Origin: Eucalyptus grandis
Taxonomy: Eukaryota; Streptophyta; Magnoliopsida; Myrtales; Myrtaceae
Reading direction: 5' to 3'
Assembly: GCF_016545825.1 (NCBI RefSeq)
Contig: NC_052617.1
Coordinates: 57,244,472 to 57,308,471 of the forward strand
Length of the DNA: 64,000 bases
Below, piece after piece: positions 49,101-61,739 of the stretch. How positions within the stretch are numbered: position 1 is the stretch's first letter; every line of letters starts with the position of its first letter. The position numbers and the translations under genes were made by a program. A model generated the notes under the pieces. That model saw only the letters and a program-made list of their open reading frames with translations, was not told the origin of the DNA and did not search any database.

Positions 49101-52100
49101 TGAATAGTAAGATGAATTCAGAAATTTATGACTCGACAGATTCCATCCTCAACGAACTTCGCAGGTTGCCTATCAGAGATCAAGGTCATGAAGTTTTAAG
49201 TGAACATTCAGATGTTAAGGTCGAAAGTAAGAAAACTGTAAATGAAATCCAGGAGCAGAAGAATGCTGGATCTAGCGAGGGGTTGCCAACTTTCACTGTG
49301 AATCGGACAAAAGAGTGGGTTGAGGAAACTTCAGCCAGTGTTCATAAATTGCTTAGTGCTACTTTTCCACATGTATGTGCCTTCAATTTTATGTGTTCTG
49401 AGATTATCCAAGGAAAATGATAATGTATTTGGCCTTGCATAAAGCTACTTTATAATCTCAATGATATTTTTTTGTACTTTCTGATACTTAATTGGTTGCT
49501 AAGCTTCGTACATGTTTTCTCAGATTTGTGTTCATCCAGCAAAAAGGTTGAGAAGAGGACTTCTTGCTGCTATAGAAGGAATTCTTACCAAGTGCAACAA
49601 CACACTAAAACAGAGTAAATTGCTGCTTCTGGTGAGGGGTTGCCTCTTCTTTTTTCCTAGAAGGGATAATAATTTGAAGCAAATTGGTGTGCTCGTATAG
49701 GTTTGCAGTTTGTTTATGTTTTTGCCGCGTGAGAATTCATGGACCTCTACTCCTCCATTCTGGGAGCATGAAAAAAATCTGAGGCTAAGCCCCCTCCGAT
49801 GTGCTTCATCTGCTATATATAAGTGAACACATTTTAAAGCTAAATCTACCATGTCTCTGATTGGTTGACTTGTTATCTTCATGTGAGCTTTCTGGGTAAT
49901 CTTATTCAGAATTAGATTGTGCAGTCTCACTGTTAAAGTGTGCTTGTGTCTTTCCTTTAATTGGTGATCGCACCTTCATTTTGTTGTTCAAGGATACTCT
50001 CTTCAGGATAAAGGATTGTTAGATCATGTTGAGATCCTCACTTTTCTTTCTTTGGTAATTTGAAGAAATTCAACCTAACATCACTTTTATTTCATCTAAG
50101 GAATTAACTGCAAGTTTTTGCTTGACATTTAGCCTGTGTCAAGTGGGTGACCTTCTTTGACATCTAACTTATTAACATCTTGACCTATATCTTTCATCTC
50201 CATCATTACATACTAGATATTTAATTTGTAGTGCCATTCAAGATGGTAACAAGAGCTCCAAAGACAGTGTTATAAGGGGGACCAGCGAATATCTGAGTGA
50301 TTTCTGTTAATTTTTCAAAGTATTCATGGAAAAGTTGGTATTGACCAATGATAATAAGGCCTTCTTCCCAAGTTATAATTACCTTGCTAAGAAAATAAAA
50401 GCCTTTGTAAAGTTGTTGTCACTCGACTTCTGGGAGTCACTTATTTTATTTTAACTCATGCCACTTAATAGCAATTAAATTCTAATCCCTATATTCATTA
50501 AGTGTGCTGGTTCAGTCTATTTTGAAATTAGTTTTCTTTCTCTCTCTCAATTCTGCCAAACTATGTGCTATCTACAAACTGTGAATACTTCTCCTTTGGA
50601 ATGATTGTGCGAGTGGAATGTGAAGTCTGTTGCTTCTCTTGCCTGGCATCATAACCTTTTTGGCTTCTATTATGCATTGAAACTTGACATTGTTATGGCT
50701 CAGTTTGAAGTTCATGTAATTCCCCTAATGCAGGAATGTCTATGTGTCTTGGTTGTCGATGATTCTGAAGAGATTTCCGCATCTTCCCAGAAATTTCTCA
50801 GATGTCTATTTTCTTCCGGCAGGATAGAGACTGTAGAACGTGATATTGCTGAAATGTTAAGCAGGTTTGGGCTTGACCATGGTTAGGAGATAGGATTTGT
50901 TTACTGCTTCTGCTTGAGAGCTTGAACTAAAACTTGTTTGGAGCAGGCTAATAGAGAAACTTCCGAAAATGGTGCTTGAAGATGAGAACTCTTTTGCACG
51001 ATCAAGTGCTCAGCAGCTGCTTGTTGTCATGTACTTTTCTGGTCCTCGCCTTGTTGTGGATCGGCTACTCCATTCTCCTGTATGTACATACGTTTATTGT
51101 CATTTTAATCTTAGTTGGTTCTCTCCTGTAGATTGATGCGGAAATTAAATAAACTTAATTTTATCGCCCCCAGTCTTATGGAAATATGATTAAAAGTTTG
51201 CTTTTCCCTCTCCCTTCAGTATTGGGTCCCATTTCTTCTCACTGGAGCAGTGACTGTGATAAGTCTTAACAGCTTTGTGTGTATGTACCTTTTCGGCGAG
51301 GAATTTATCTTTCTTTTTCTCCCCTTTCTGAAATTTAATTGATCTAGTTATGCTTTAGCTCAATCATCAAGTATTAATGTTTAATCATTGAAAGTCATAT
51401 TGTACCTTTGCATCTCATTTATCAGTAATTTCACATTCATTTGACTACCACTTGGATTTTCTTCATCTATATTAAGCTTATGGGTGCCAGTGATTACTTA
51501 TATGCTACGCTTTTAGGGGTTCTATTTCCTATAGCTGTTAGTACTTGGCTGATGCTGGAGCTGACTTAGAGTTGCAATTGCTTTCTTAGACATGTTAAGT
51601 AAATTATCAATAGAATCAAAGTTTAGTTGACAACTCAGTTGTGCTTTCCTCTCCATTGACATTCTTTTGATTTTGACTGGATATAAAATCCTTGAGTAAT
51701 TTAGACTGCAAGATTTTCATCTGTAGAGCCTCTTGATCATAGATCCTAATTCTGCTTCTCCTGTGATGCATATAGGTAACAGCTGCACGGTTTTTTGATG
51801 TCCTTGCAACGTGCCTTGGTCAGCATTCGGTATTCGCTGGTTCTCTAGAAAAGCTTGTGCTGTCTAGATCATCTTCCAAGGGATACATCCGCTCTGTTGT
51901 GGAGTTAAAACACCTATCTCATTTGACCAGTGAACATCAGAGAGCCTTTACTGCTGCTCAGCATGAAGGTGCTCAGGTGAAAGAAATAGGATACCTTCAA
52001 GAAAACATTGAGAGAAGCGAGCTTCCACGAATGCCCCCTTGGTTTGTGAATGTTGGTAGTCAGGAACTATACCAGACCCTTGCACAAATTGTCAGACTTG

Positions 52101-55100
52101 GAGGTTTATCTTTATTGGCAGGTCATTCCTATGCTCATTTTCTGCAATTTCCCTCCGTCATTCAGGCAATTCTATGCTTAGCATTGTCACCGCCGCTCTT
52201 TCTGATTGTTTGTAGATTCAAGATATGAAGGCCATTTGTCGGCAATTGCTGATATTCCACTTGGATTCCTGCGAAAATTGGTTTCTGAGATTCGGATTAG
52301 AGACTGTAATAAAGAGAACTGGCAGTCTTGGTATTACAGAACTGGTTCGGGACAGTTACTGCGGCAGGCAAGCACTGCAGTTTGTATTCTAAATGAGATG
52401 ATATTTGGATTATCAGATGAGGCCTTTGAAAATTTTGAGCAGATGTTCCATAAATCTACTGTAAGTGGAGATGAACTTCAGAAGCTCAACTCTGGTCTTG
52501 ATGATCGTCATTCTACCACATGTCATGCTCATGATCCATCTACATGGAATCTCACACGTGAAAATAGCTATGAAAGTCAACTGATCGATTGCATTGGTAG
52601 AATCTTACACGAATATGTAAGTCCTGAAGTGTGGAATTTTTCATTTGGACAAAGATCCTCACATGTGGAATCTGACGGCAAAGATGATGATTTTCCTTTG
52701 CACTTTCTCCATGATGCTGCCATGTTACATCAGGCAAGCTCAGCTTTTCCAAACTGAATGTGCTTGTAAAATCTAATAATGTATATACAGCAGAAAAGAT
52801 TAATATTATTCTGTTCTCTTCTTCTTGAGCAGGTGATTATTGAGGGGATTGGCATTTTTAGTATGTGTCTTGGCAAAGATTTTGTTTCCAGTGGCTTTAT
52901 GCATTCATCTCTCTATTTGTTGCTTGAGAATCTTGTTTCTCCAAACTTCCATGTCAGAGCAGCTGCTGATACTGTCTTGCATGTCATTTCTAAAACATCA
53001 GGCTATCTGTCGGTGAGTTCTGATGTAAACTCTTATTTTGTTATATTATTAAAGGTTTCATAACGATGTTGTGGTAATTTGCAGGTTGGCCAACTAGTTT
53101 TGGAGAATGCGGATTACATAATAGACTCTATATGTCAGCAATTACGTCATTTGGATCTCCACCCACATGTGCCTAGTGTGCTTGCTGCTATGCTTTCTTA
53201 CATTGGTGTAGCTGAGAAGATATTGCCATTGTTGGAAGAACCAGTATGACTATGCTTTTTAGCCTAGTTCATCTTTGTAACATATCGTGTGACTTTTCCC
53301 TATAAGGGCTCTTCATCAGTGGTGTTCTTGTATCATAAGTTGGTTGCCTTTCAACATTCTGTTTATGTAGTGATTTCTCCTCTGATAGTTGAGGATCTTG
53401 TAATGTTCTCTCAATGCTAATTCGCTGCCAATTTTGCAAATTTTACAGATGCGGTCTGTTTCACTTGAACTTGAGATACTTGGGAGGTATCAGCATCCAG
53501 ATTTGACAGTTCCCTTTCTAAAGGTCTATCCGTTGTCAATAACAGCTGCATCATTACCACTCAGTCCTCATTAATCAGCACCTTTTAAGTATGCATGGAC
53601 TTGGAACTTGCCATGCTGCTTTGGGGCTTGTGCAAAACACAAAAGAAAGAGGGAGACATGTGCACTTCTGGGAAATCACTATTTATAAGATATATTGAGT
53701 TGTGAATGACCAGAGAGAACTATGAACTTAAAGTTACTTGGCTCCCTCATTAGTGGACATCACCAGCTTCTTCCTTTAACTTCATCCTGCTCCATCTCTT
53801 TACGTGATTCTTCTTTTGTATGATGATCTTGACAAAATGCGGAGCATAATGAATCCCGGGTCTTCTGTCACTGAGCTTGAATCATACAGCTTGGTAACTT
53901 TGAGCATAGTTTTCCACAACTTAAATGTCATACTAGCATGATGGACCGTTACTGGACTTAGAATGATGTTTTAGTTGTTACAGAGCTTTACTATGCAGTT
54001 CTTTTTAGCTGAATTTTCCATGAATTCTCTTCAAAGTACGATGCTTTCAGCATGTTTGAGTCATAGACTTGATGGGAATGGAAAAACAATATTTGTCTCT
54101 GTTGACATGGAAAGATGAACTTATGTTTTGGTTTCCCTGACCTAGTGTCAGTTCAAATGCTGGACTTTTGATAATTATCTCTTCAATTGTATTCTAGTTA
54201 TTGTGATCGCGTGGTAAATGCTTAACAAATTTTGTTCACTATGCACATCTGAAAATCATTCAATAGGAAGCTGAATGATGATCATATTGTTTATATCTAA
54301 TATTCTGTGTTCTTCAGGCAGTGGCAGAGATTGCAAAATCATTGAAGCGGGAAGCATTTTTGTTGCCCATTGAAGCTGAGTCTTTCCTTAAGCATGTCAA
54401 GGCTAAAATTTTGGAAAAGGATCAGTGCTTGAGGACAGAGTCAGGTCACTCTTCAAGGTTGAATCACGAGGAAGGAGCTTCCTACTGCACTCAATCAGGT
54501 GATTCTTATGTAATAGTATGTTATTGCCTTGTTTGTAGGGTCATAGTTTATGTCAAAACTACTATAAATCTTGGTTCAATTTTGGAGGAGCGCAAGACTG
54601 CTGCTTCAACGTTGAACTTTAGCTTTAAATGAACCTCACAACCCCCTATACTTCCTCACAATTGTTGATTTGTTTAGAATCAATGGTTCCTTTTCCTAAT
54701 CAATTGTTTTCAACCACCATGTTAGTATCATTTCTTTCAGAATAGAGTAAACTTTTCCTTTCTTTATTAAATGCAATGTTAGATTGTTGCTGACAATATT
54801 ACAAGTGTAGGTTTGCAATTCTTGTATCATCCCGTTTTAGTTATGAAGTGAGAATTATGCATGTAGATAGACTGATCATGTATTTTTCCCTCTCAAAAAC
54901 GTTCCCTCTATGTAATTATTTGGCCAGATGGATGTTGGGAGGGGCAAGAGCTGCACAGTCGGCATGTTTTGAAATCAATGCTAATCAAATATTTGTTCAG
55001 ACAGTGTCACGTGGTTCTTATGGTTGTTCCTCTCAGATATTTCCAATACTCTGCCATTGATCTTTTTTTGCATCTTTTCTGCTCTTTTTGCAGTGAAGAA

Positions 55101-57074
55101 CATTGAGATAGAGTTTTTGAGCTTAATCATGCACTTAGCACCATATGTCGACTTTCAATTGATATAGACGTTTTTGTTAGATTTTTCTTTTTCTTTTTTG
55201 ACATTTGGATCGTAATTTTTTTTTCTTGATGATTGGATGTCATTTAGAGATTAAACGTACTTCCAAGTGTAATGACTAAGACAGACACTATCCAATTTAA
55301 TTGTCTATTGTAACTTTGCATAGAAATCTTTGACTGTGCGCTCTATATGTATGTAGGATATGCTTGATTTATGTCTTCTCCATGTAAATAATTTATCCTT
55401 TTTTTTTTGGCCAAAATATAATTTATCCTAGTTCGGTGCCTAACTAATTTTGAATTTTTTTCCCCTTTCATTTGACTTGATGAAAACAGATGTAGCTGGT
55501 CGTCTCCTAGTTTATTGCCTAACTAATTCTGAATTTTTCTCCCTCTTGTTTGACTTGATGAAAACAGATGTAGCTGGTTGTCATTTTGCTGACCGTAGTG
55601 TACATGAAGAGTTGGAGGAAATCGCACTCAAATTGAACAGTTCCAAGAGATATAGACGAACAATTGGATCAATTACTGCTTCATGTTTAGTGACTGCAAC
55701 CCCTTTGCTTGCCTCATCAAAGCAACCAATGTGCTTGGTGGCATTGGATATCCTTGAGGTACTTTAATCTAGATGCCTGAATCATTTTATCTTGAACATG
55801 GTGCTCTTTTCTGTCAGTAGTAGATAAGTCAATTGTTTATGCCTTTTTGGTAGTTGGAATGATGCATGATATTATGAGAATGGGAGTTGTTGTGGGTAGG
55901 AATGAAAGCAGGAGCTGGAATAGACTGATAATACGATGAGAATAGGAACAGTCAAAATCCCATATTGGAGGCTTAAGTTTAGATTCTTGAGTTTTGCCAT
56001 GTTTGTGATAGTTTTTTGTCTACAGGAATATCATTTTGCAAACATTCCTTATGCGTGCTCACGTTTCTTTTGAAGGATGGGATATTGGCTTTGGCAAATG
56101 TCGAAGCAGCCTACAGGCATGAGACTCAAGCAAAAGAAGCAATTGAAGAATTTATCCAATCATGTTCGCTGTATCAGCTTCAAGATTCATTGGATGCTGC
56201 TGACCAGCAAACAGATGAGAATAGGCTACTTCCAGCAATGAATAAAATATGGCCTTTCTTTGTAGTTTGTGTTCAAAACAGTAACCCAGCGGTGCGTTAA
56301 TTTTACAGTTCTACTTTTCCTCCCCCTACAGCATGTGATGGTTGAAGTACAACAATTTAAATAAAAACAGCACGCCAACTTTCAGAGCTATCTTCTCGGT
56401 GACATCCAAGTTGTTTTTTATGTCAGGTTGTCAGGAGATGTTTAGCTGCAGTGAGTTCTTCAGTGCAGATCTGTGGAGGAGATTTCTTCTCCCGCCGGTT
56501 CCACACTGATGGTGGCCATTTCTGGAGACTGCTGACTGCCTCTCCGTTTCACACCAAGCAGGATGTCAGAAAAGAAAGGATCCCGTTACAATTGCCTTAT
56601 AGGAGTATGGTTCCAGCTTCAGAAGAGTCAATGGCTGAAGTTTCTACCCTCAAAGTGCAAGCATCAGTTCTTAACATGATTTCTGAATTATCCAAAAATA
56701 AGAAGAGTGCATCGGCACTGGCAGTAGTGCTAAAGAAGGTCACTGGCCTGGTTGTAGGCATTGCTTGTAGTGGAATTTCCGGCCTTCAAGATGCTGCTCT
56801 AAATGCCTTGCAAGGTCTCGCATCCATAGACCCTGATCTTGTGTGGCTTCTTCTGGCCGATGTTTACTACTCTGTGAAGAAAGACATACCTTTACCGCCT
56901 ACATCTGAGTTACCGGAGATTAATCAAGTGTTGCCCCCGCCTTCTTCTCCAAAAGAATACCTACACGTTCAGTATGGAGGGCAGACGTACGGTTTTGAGA
57001 TTAATGTTTCTGCTGTAGGAGTAATCTTCAGGAAACTAAATTCTCTCGTTTTTTCCAACCAAATGTACAGCTAG
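46130..57074 (+). CDS. TTI1: TTI1-like ARM/HEAT-repeat protein (TTT complex)
   Basis: My model has 17 coding exons: 46130-46338, 46964-47156, 47900-48205, 48288-48377, 48902-49372, 49524-49631, 50734-50864, 50947-51079, 51776-52121, 52216-52733, 52833-53012, 53085-53243, 53449-53523, 54318-54498, 55568-55758, 56076-56291 and 56427-57074. All phases close, giving 4155 nt and 1384 residues. The protein is helical throughout, as expected of HEAT repeats, and ends in the family's conserved HVQYGGQTYGFEI segment. TTI1 joins TEL2 and TTI2 in the TTT co-chaperone that, with HSP90, matures PIKK kinases (TOR, ATM, ATR). Intron 10 uses a GC donor (CAG/GCAAGC). Exon 15 has a second in-frame acceptor 78 nt upstream. 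A broken tandem copy lies upstream at 41451-44148. The CT-rich leader (45980-46090) has no clear TATA. Exon 4's acceptor (CAAAG/GCT) is the weakest call. Confidence 0.93.
55412..55567 (+). repeat. 78-bp tandem duplication carrying a splice acceptor
   Basis: Two units, each with GCCTAACTAATT, a pyrimidine-rich tract, TTTGACTTGATGAAAACAG and then ATGTAGCTGG. The two AG sites are at 55488-55489 and 55566-55567. Both precede the same exon sequence in the same frame. Confidence 0.9.
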
Positions 57075-58331
57075 ATCAGACTTCTCTTTGCTATCTCACT
57101 GATACGCATCAAGATTGCTTTTTCTCTCGTGAAGCCAGGGAGGATATTGGTAGGTCCTCTTGAGATATTGCAAATCCTCTGTAAATGCCAAAGCTGGTGC
57201 AGATCCTCAAGATCTATTTTCAAGCGGACATCTAGTATGCTTCCAAGAGAAATTGTGGATTGAGGGAACTCTACCAGCCTTGTCATTTTATGAGCCCTGT
57301 TGTCCAATGGTCCACCCCCTACTCTGCAATCCACCTCAAAGGAAATATTTCATTGACGAAAAGGAGGGTTTTTAGCATAATCCGCGGAGAAAAAGAACGA
57401 GCCCACAGCCAAGCGTAAAATGTCTCCCTTGCCAGCATTGTTTTCCCTTGAACCTCATTCTGGCCTTTTGACATGCGCAATTACGACTTATTATTAAGCG
57501 TACGCAAAGGGCTTAAAATTAGCTTCTGACTTGGCAACAGAGGCTGCTGCTCGCAAAGCGTCATTCATCGATTTTCGCATAATCAGTTAGACGGTTTAAT
57601 ATTCTCCCAATTGTAAAACTCTCTTCTGTTCCATCGTCCGATCACCTCGCACACAGCCACCATAATTGCCCATCGCTGCCCCTCACAATGGTTGCCTCGC
57701 TGAGCCCCTATCGCTTGCCACTGTCATCGGTGACTTCTCTCTCACATCACAGCCATGAACCACAACCCGAAACAGATCTTTCCCAACAGAGCTCGATCTT
57801 AACACCCTGCTATGTTCTGGCCTCTAATCCAACGTGATCAACTCGCCCACTACGATCAAGTCGCCTTCACCCACTTGCCTCCACGAGTGCAGTGGCATTG
57901 ATGCGATCGACCCACGTTGGCGGGCTATCACCATCAATCCCAAGAAAAGTCGAACCTCACTGTGGCCAAGACAGGGATCAACCATAAGCGCTCCTGGAGC
58001 TTGTCCAAGTAACCAGTCTCAGGCTCAAGGCTGCGCTTTATTTCTATCACGATGTGGGGGAGAGGGATACAATCTCGGGCACTAATTGTGTTATATAACC
58101 GCTCATTTTCTAAATAGAGAAATGTGTATTTCACTGGTAAAATTAGACGAATACAACGATCGAACCAACTCAATATGATATCACTTACGAGCAAAAATGG
58201 GAGATCTAAATAAATGCCAATGATTCCCCATCAAATACAAATGCGTGGGGGAGCGGAGGGGGTGCGGGTGTCAAACATTCTACATAGAAGGCATCCGATC
58301 TCTGTTTGACAACTGTCCAAATGATGGAGCA
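57075..58331. other. Convergent intergenic region between TTI1 and RPAC1
   Basis: The 3' flanks of two genes reading towards each other. The open frames here (for example 57834-58085) show no domain that I recognise. Confidence 0.5.
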
Positions 58332-61300
58332 TCAAGAGAGATCGCTAATGACACGTTCGCATTTGTCCTCCAAGATCTTCACTGCCTCGGTAAACAAAAC
58401 TTCTGGAGGTAATGCTCCGGTCGATTCGATGGTAACTAAAAACAGGCAAAAGAGAATTAATCAAGACTGCACTTGCTGCAGGATTTTATCTTAGCTATAA
58501 TGATAAGTGAATGCACCTCGTTGGTTATTACTTACATATAAAATGATCCTTGACACGGCGTAAGGATAGCCTCTCCCAGTCGTCACCATCCCTGATGCAT
58601 TCTCTACAGAGTGTGCAAGCTCGTGGTCTGGCAACAGTTGCTCTTTTTCTACCTGAACAACAACATAACCATCTCTCAAGAAAATCCAAGGAACAGGAAC
58701 CAGGAGAGATCAAACCCTGACTAACAAACAGTATGAAATCCAGAATATCGCCAAAATTATTGCGAACTACATCTAGACGGCATTTCTCAGGATGGATGGC
58801 CATTGACTGTTTCTCCCATCAAAGCAGCTGAAGAAAGGGTGACTTACCATCAGCAAGATCTTCGATCTCAAACACATTAGCTGGGCATTTTTGCTTAAGT
58901 AATTCAGCCTTCTTGCCCTCAATTTCTTCAGTCAATACAACCTATACGAGCATGAACAAAATATTAGATAACACATTTGACAAATATATGCCTATGTGCA
59001 AGGCTGCTGCACCAAAAGAAAGTAAGTCACATAAGAGACGTGCCTCTGGAAGCATTCTGTACCAACAAGTGGCAACAGGAGACCACTTTGCATGCGTTTT
59101 CCCAACACCCTTAACAGCATGTGCTTCAAGTTCAATTTCCTGCGGATGACACCATTCAAAAGATTTACTAGATTTTACAAAAAGTTGCTCAATGACAAGT
59201 GCAATCACTACTCACTTTAATGGCTTTAAATATTTCCTTGAACAAGATGCACGAGAAGCTTCTAAAAAGCAGAAAGCATCTATTTGAAAAAGTGAATCAA
59301 ATTAGCTAGAAATAACCACTAGTAAAATGAAGGGTTCCCTATAACAACTCTCAGATCACAAAGTGTTATGTCTCCTGTCGAACTAGAAATTGATCAACTA
59401 AATTGGAAATTCAACAATACTTCCGCCATTATCAGAAATTTACTAGCAAGCCAAGCACTGCACCATGGACAGCAAAGGTCTTCCAGTTCCATGAAAGCCA
59501 TCTTGCCATCAGAACTAAAATATACTATATTCCCAAGAAACAGATAGCTAACTGATTGACTTTGTTGAATAAACCTTTCAAGAGAAAAGGGGAAAAAGAA
59601 AACTGATAAGAGCTCTTTCTTTGGATGGGATGACTGCAAGACCAGAAAGAGAAAGAATCAAGGAGTTTGCTGATAATTTGCTGCTAATTCAGTTCTATCG
59701 CCATGCAATACACTGATACACAATAGTTGGGGTAATAAGTTCTACCACAGCATGCAGCAATGCTTAGGCACACCAGTGCTAGGATATAGCACGACACCCT
59801 GCAGTTAAGACTCCTACATACAGTAAAAGCCCTCCTATGCTTTTAGTGAGCAAATTCAAAACCGATCTCCCTGCTATCTTCTCTCAAGTAAATTCCTAAC
59901 CCATAAAGCACGTTCTGGCCCAAAATAAAATAAAATAAAATAAAAAAGGAAAGAAAAAGAAAAACCAACAAGCACAAAACGGTTTAAGGTAAAGTACAGA
60001 TTCCTACAGCTCAGAACCGGAAACCATATAGCAAGATGTAATGCTTGTATCGATGCTGTTGAAGAGTAACATACTAGACTAAACTATGGTAAGAAGCGAT
60101 AAAATAAAAATAAAAATAAAAATAAATTATGACAAGTATACGACATATAAGACCATCACCTGGCCAAAACCAAGCTTAGCAATGATGATATCAGGATACA
60201 CACTAATTGGATTGCCTGCAAATTCTGGCATGGAGTCCTGACTGCAAGTAAATGAAGTGTAGGTTTCTGGTTTTGAAGTTGAAGTCAAACTTTCAGATGT
60301 CTTCAACAACTCACTCCCCTTAGGCAGCCACGTTAATTCATTTGATGTCGCTGTATATACGCCAAAAATTATTACAATGAGACATGAGACAAAACTGAGT
60401 AATTTGACATCCTTTAGAAATAACCAATTGATAATATTGAAAGAGATAATTTACCTGTGAGACGCTGCCCACGTTCTGCACATCGGACGTGGAGTTTGAA
60501 AACTATGGTATTCTTCTCATTAGATGTATCATTCTCTACAGATTATAAGTGAAAGTGGTACATCAACAATACAAAACTCACAAGGTGCCACCATAAATCA
60601 GTTCTTCAATACGACAAAGAAGTTGAACAGGCATGAATTTAAAGCCCCACCTGATAAATAATCGAAAAGCCTTGGGTCAACCTTGATGGGAATGAGACCC
60701 AAGCGATGAGCAAGAACTTCATCTTGCACCACTGATGTATTATTCGCAATAAGAACCTTTTCAATGGCCATGGTGGGAAGCTGCACGAGCAAACATGGAC
60801 ACATCGGGAGATTCAATTAATTTCAATCAATCACATAAGCCACTTGTAAAACAAAACCTAAACCAAGGTTGAATACGAACAACGAAAAAGCAAACTTTGA
60901 ACCGATGAAATCTTGAAAGATAAAAACCCAAGAATTCTCTTTCAGTTGGATCGTCGATGGCCATTCATAGCTAAAGGAAGTACATACATTTCTTAATACG
61001 ACAATAAAAACAACAAACTGCAAAAGAAATTTACAACTATCACTAAAGAAAAATCCCTCAGAACGTGCTGAAGCATTTATTCGGTATAGTTAAGGCGACA
61101 CATGGATGTACTGGCCTAGTAACTGAAGTCGCAGATCGAAGGGAACGCGTTCCGAATTCGAAGCGAAAGACGGATAAGCACACCTCGGCCAAGAGGATCC
61201 TCCGGAGCGCGTTGGCAATAGAAGGATCGACGCCGACCATATCGAACTCCATGTCTTCATGGCTGATCCTGTTGACTTGGACTCTGAAGTTGTTGCGGAA

Positions 61301-61626
61301 ATCGTCGAATCTCAGACTATTATCGACTCCGAGAGACGCGTAAGCTCCAGAGTACTGGACAGTATCTGTCTACAAGCAGCCAAGCAGCAGAGAAGCAGCT
61401 CAACGAAATCAATTAATAAGCACGAAGATTGCAAAGCAAAGCTGCCTCCTTGACGAGGAGAAGAAGATAGCGAGGGCAGAGAAGAGAAGAGGAGAGGAGA
61501 GGAGAGTACACTGGTGGGAGCATCGGCTTTGCAGAGGACACGAGTTCTGCGGAGCTCGAGGTGCGGGGGCAGTTTAGGGTTTTCCACTCCGGCATCCGCC
61601 ATCGCCTCTGAGTCGGAATCGGACAT
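58332..61626 (-). CDS. RPAC1: RNA polymerases I and III shared subunit RPAC1 (AC40-like)
   Basis: Nine coding exons on the minus strand: 61626-61512, 61365-61184, 60780-60651, 60535-60455, 60350-60160, 59139-59044, 58941-58848, 58652-58536 and 58435-58332 (1110 nt, 369 residues; phases close). This is the alpha-like subunit that pairs with AC19 to seed assembly of RNA polymerases I and III in the nucleus. Family marks include [33 protein letters not shown] and [20 protein letters not shown] in the alpha-like dimerisation domain. Further on come [26 protein letters not shown] (two Cys pairs) and the end [19 protein letters not shown]. The start at 61626 is the first ATG and gives an acidic N-terminus. 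Intron 6 needs a GC donor (GAG/GCACGT) to keep frame. Intron 5 (60159-59140) holds AAATA and AAAATA microsatellites. The upstream region has a TATA-like motif and a telo-box. Confidence 0.95.
59921..59946. repeat. AAATA-type microsatellite in RPAC1 intron 5
   Basis: About five tandem AAATA units. A second, AAAATA-type run lies at about 60098-60125 in the same intron. Confidence 0.85.
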
Positions 61627-61670
61627 GGGAGGAGAGAAAAGGGAGGAGAGAAAAGAGAGGAGATGCCAGA

Positions 61671-61683
61671 GGGTTTAGGGTTT
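61671..61683 (-). promoter_or_regulatory. Telo-box in the RPAC1 leader
   Basis: On the minus strand AAACCCTAAACCC lies 45 bp before the start codon. AAACCCTA telo-boxes near the start site are typical of plant genes for ribosome production and translation, which fits a Pol I/III subunit. Confidence 0.65.
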
Positions 61684-61722
61684 AACGACGACACTCCGCT
61701 CGCGCCCAAAAACCGGTTACGC

Positions 61723-61733
61723 TTTTTATAAAG
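61723..61733 (-). promoter_or_regulatory. Probable TATA box of RPAC1
   Basis: TTTATAAAAAG on the minus strand, about 100 bp before the start codon and about 40 bp upstream of the telo-box. Confidence 0.5.
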
Positions 61734-61739
61734 GAGTTC

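Noticed and set aside
57834..58085. Open frame between TTI1 and RPAC1
   Set aside because: No similarity recognised, no splice signals joining it to either neighbour, and it lies between two convergent 3' ends.
59043..59208. Reading through RPAC1 exon 6 without splicing
   Set aside because: The unspliced frame soon reaches stops and loses the conserved VVLTEEIEG and [11 protein letters not shown] segments, so splicing with a GC donor is preferred.
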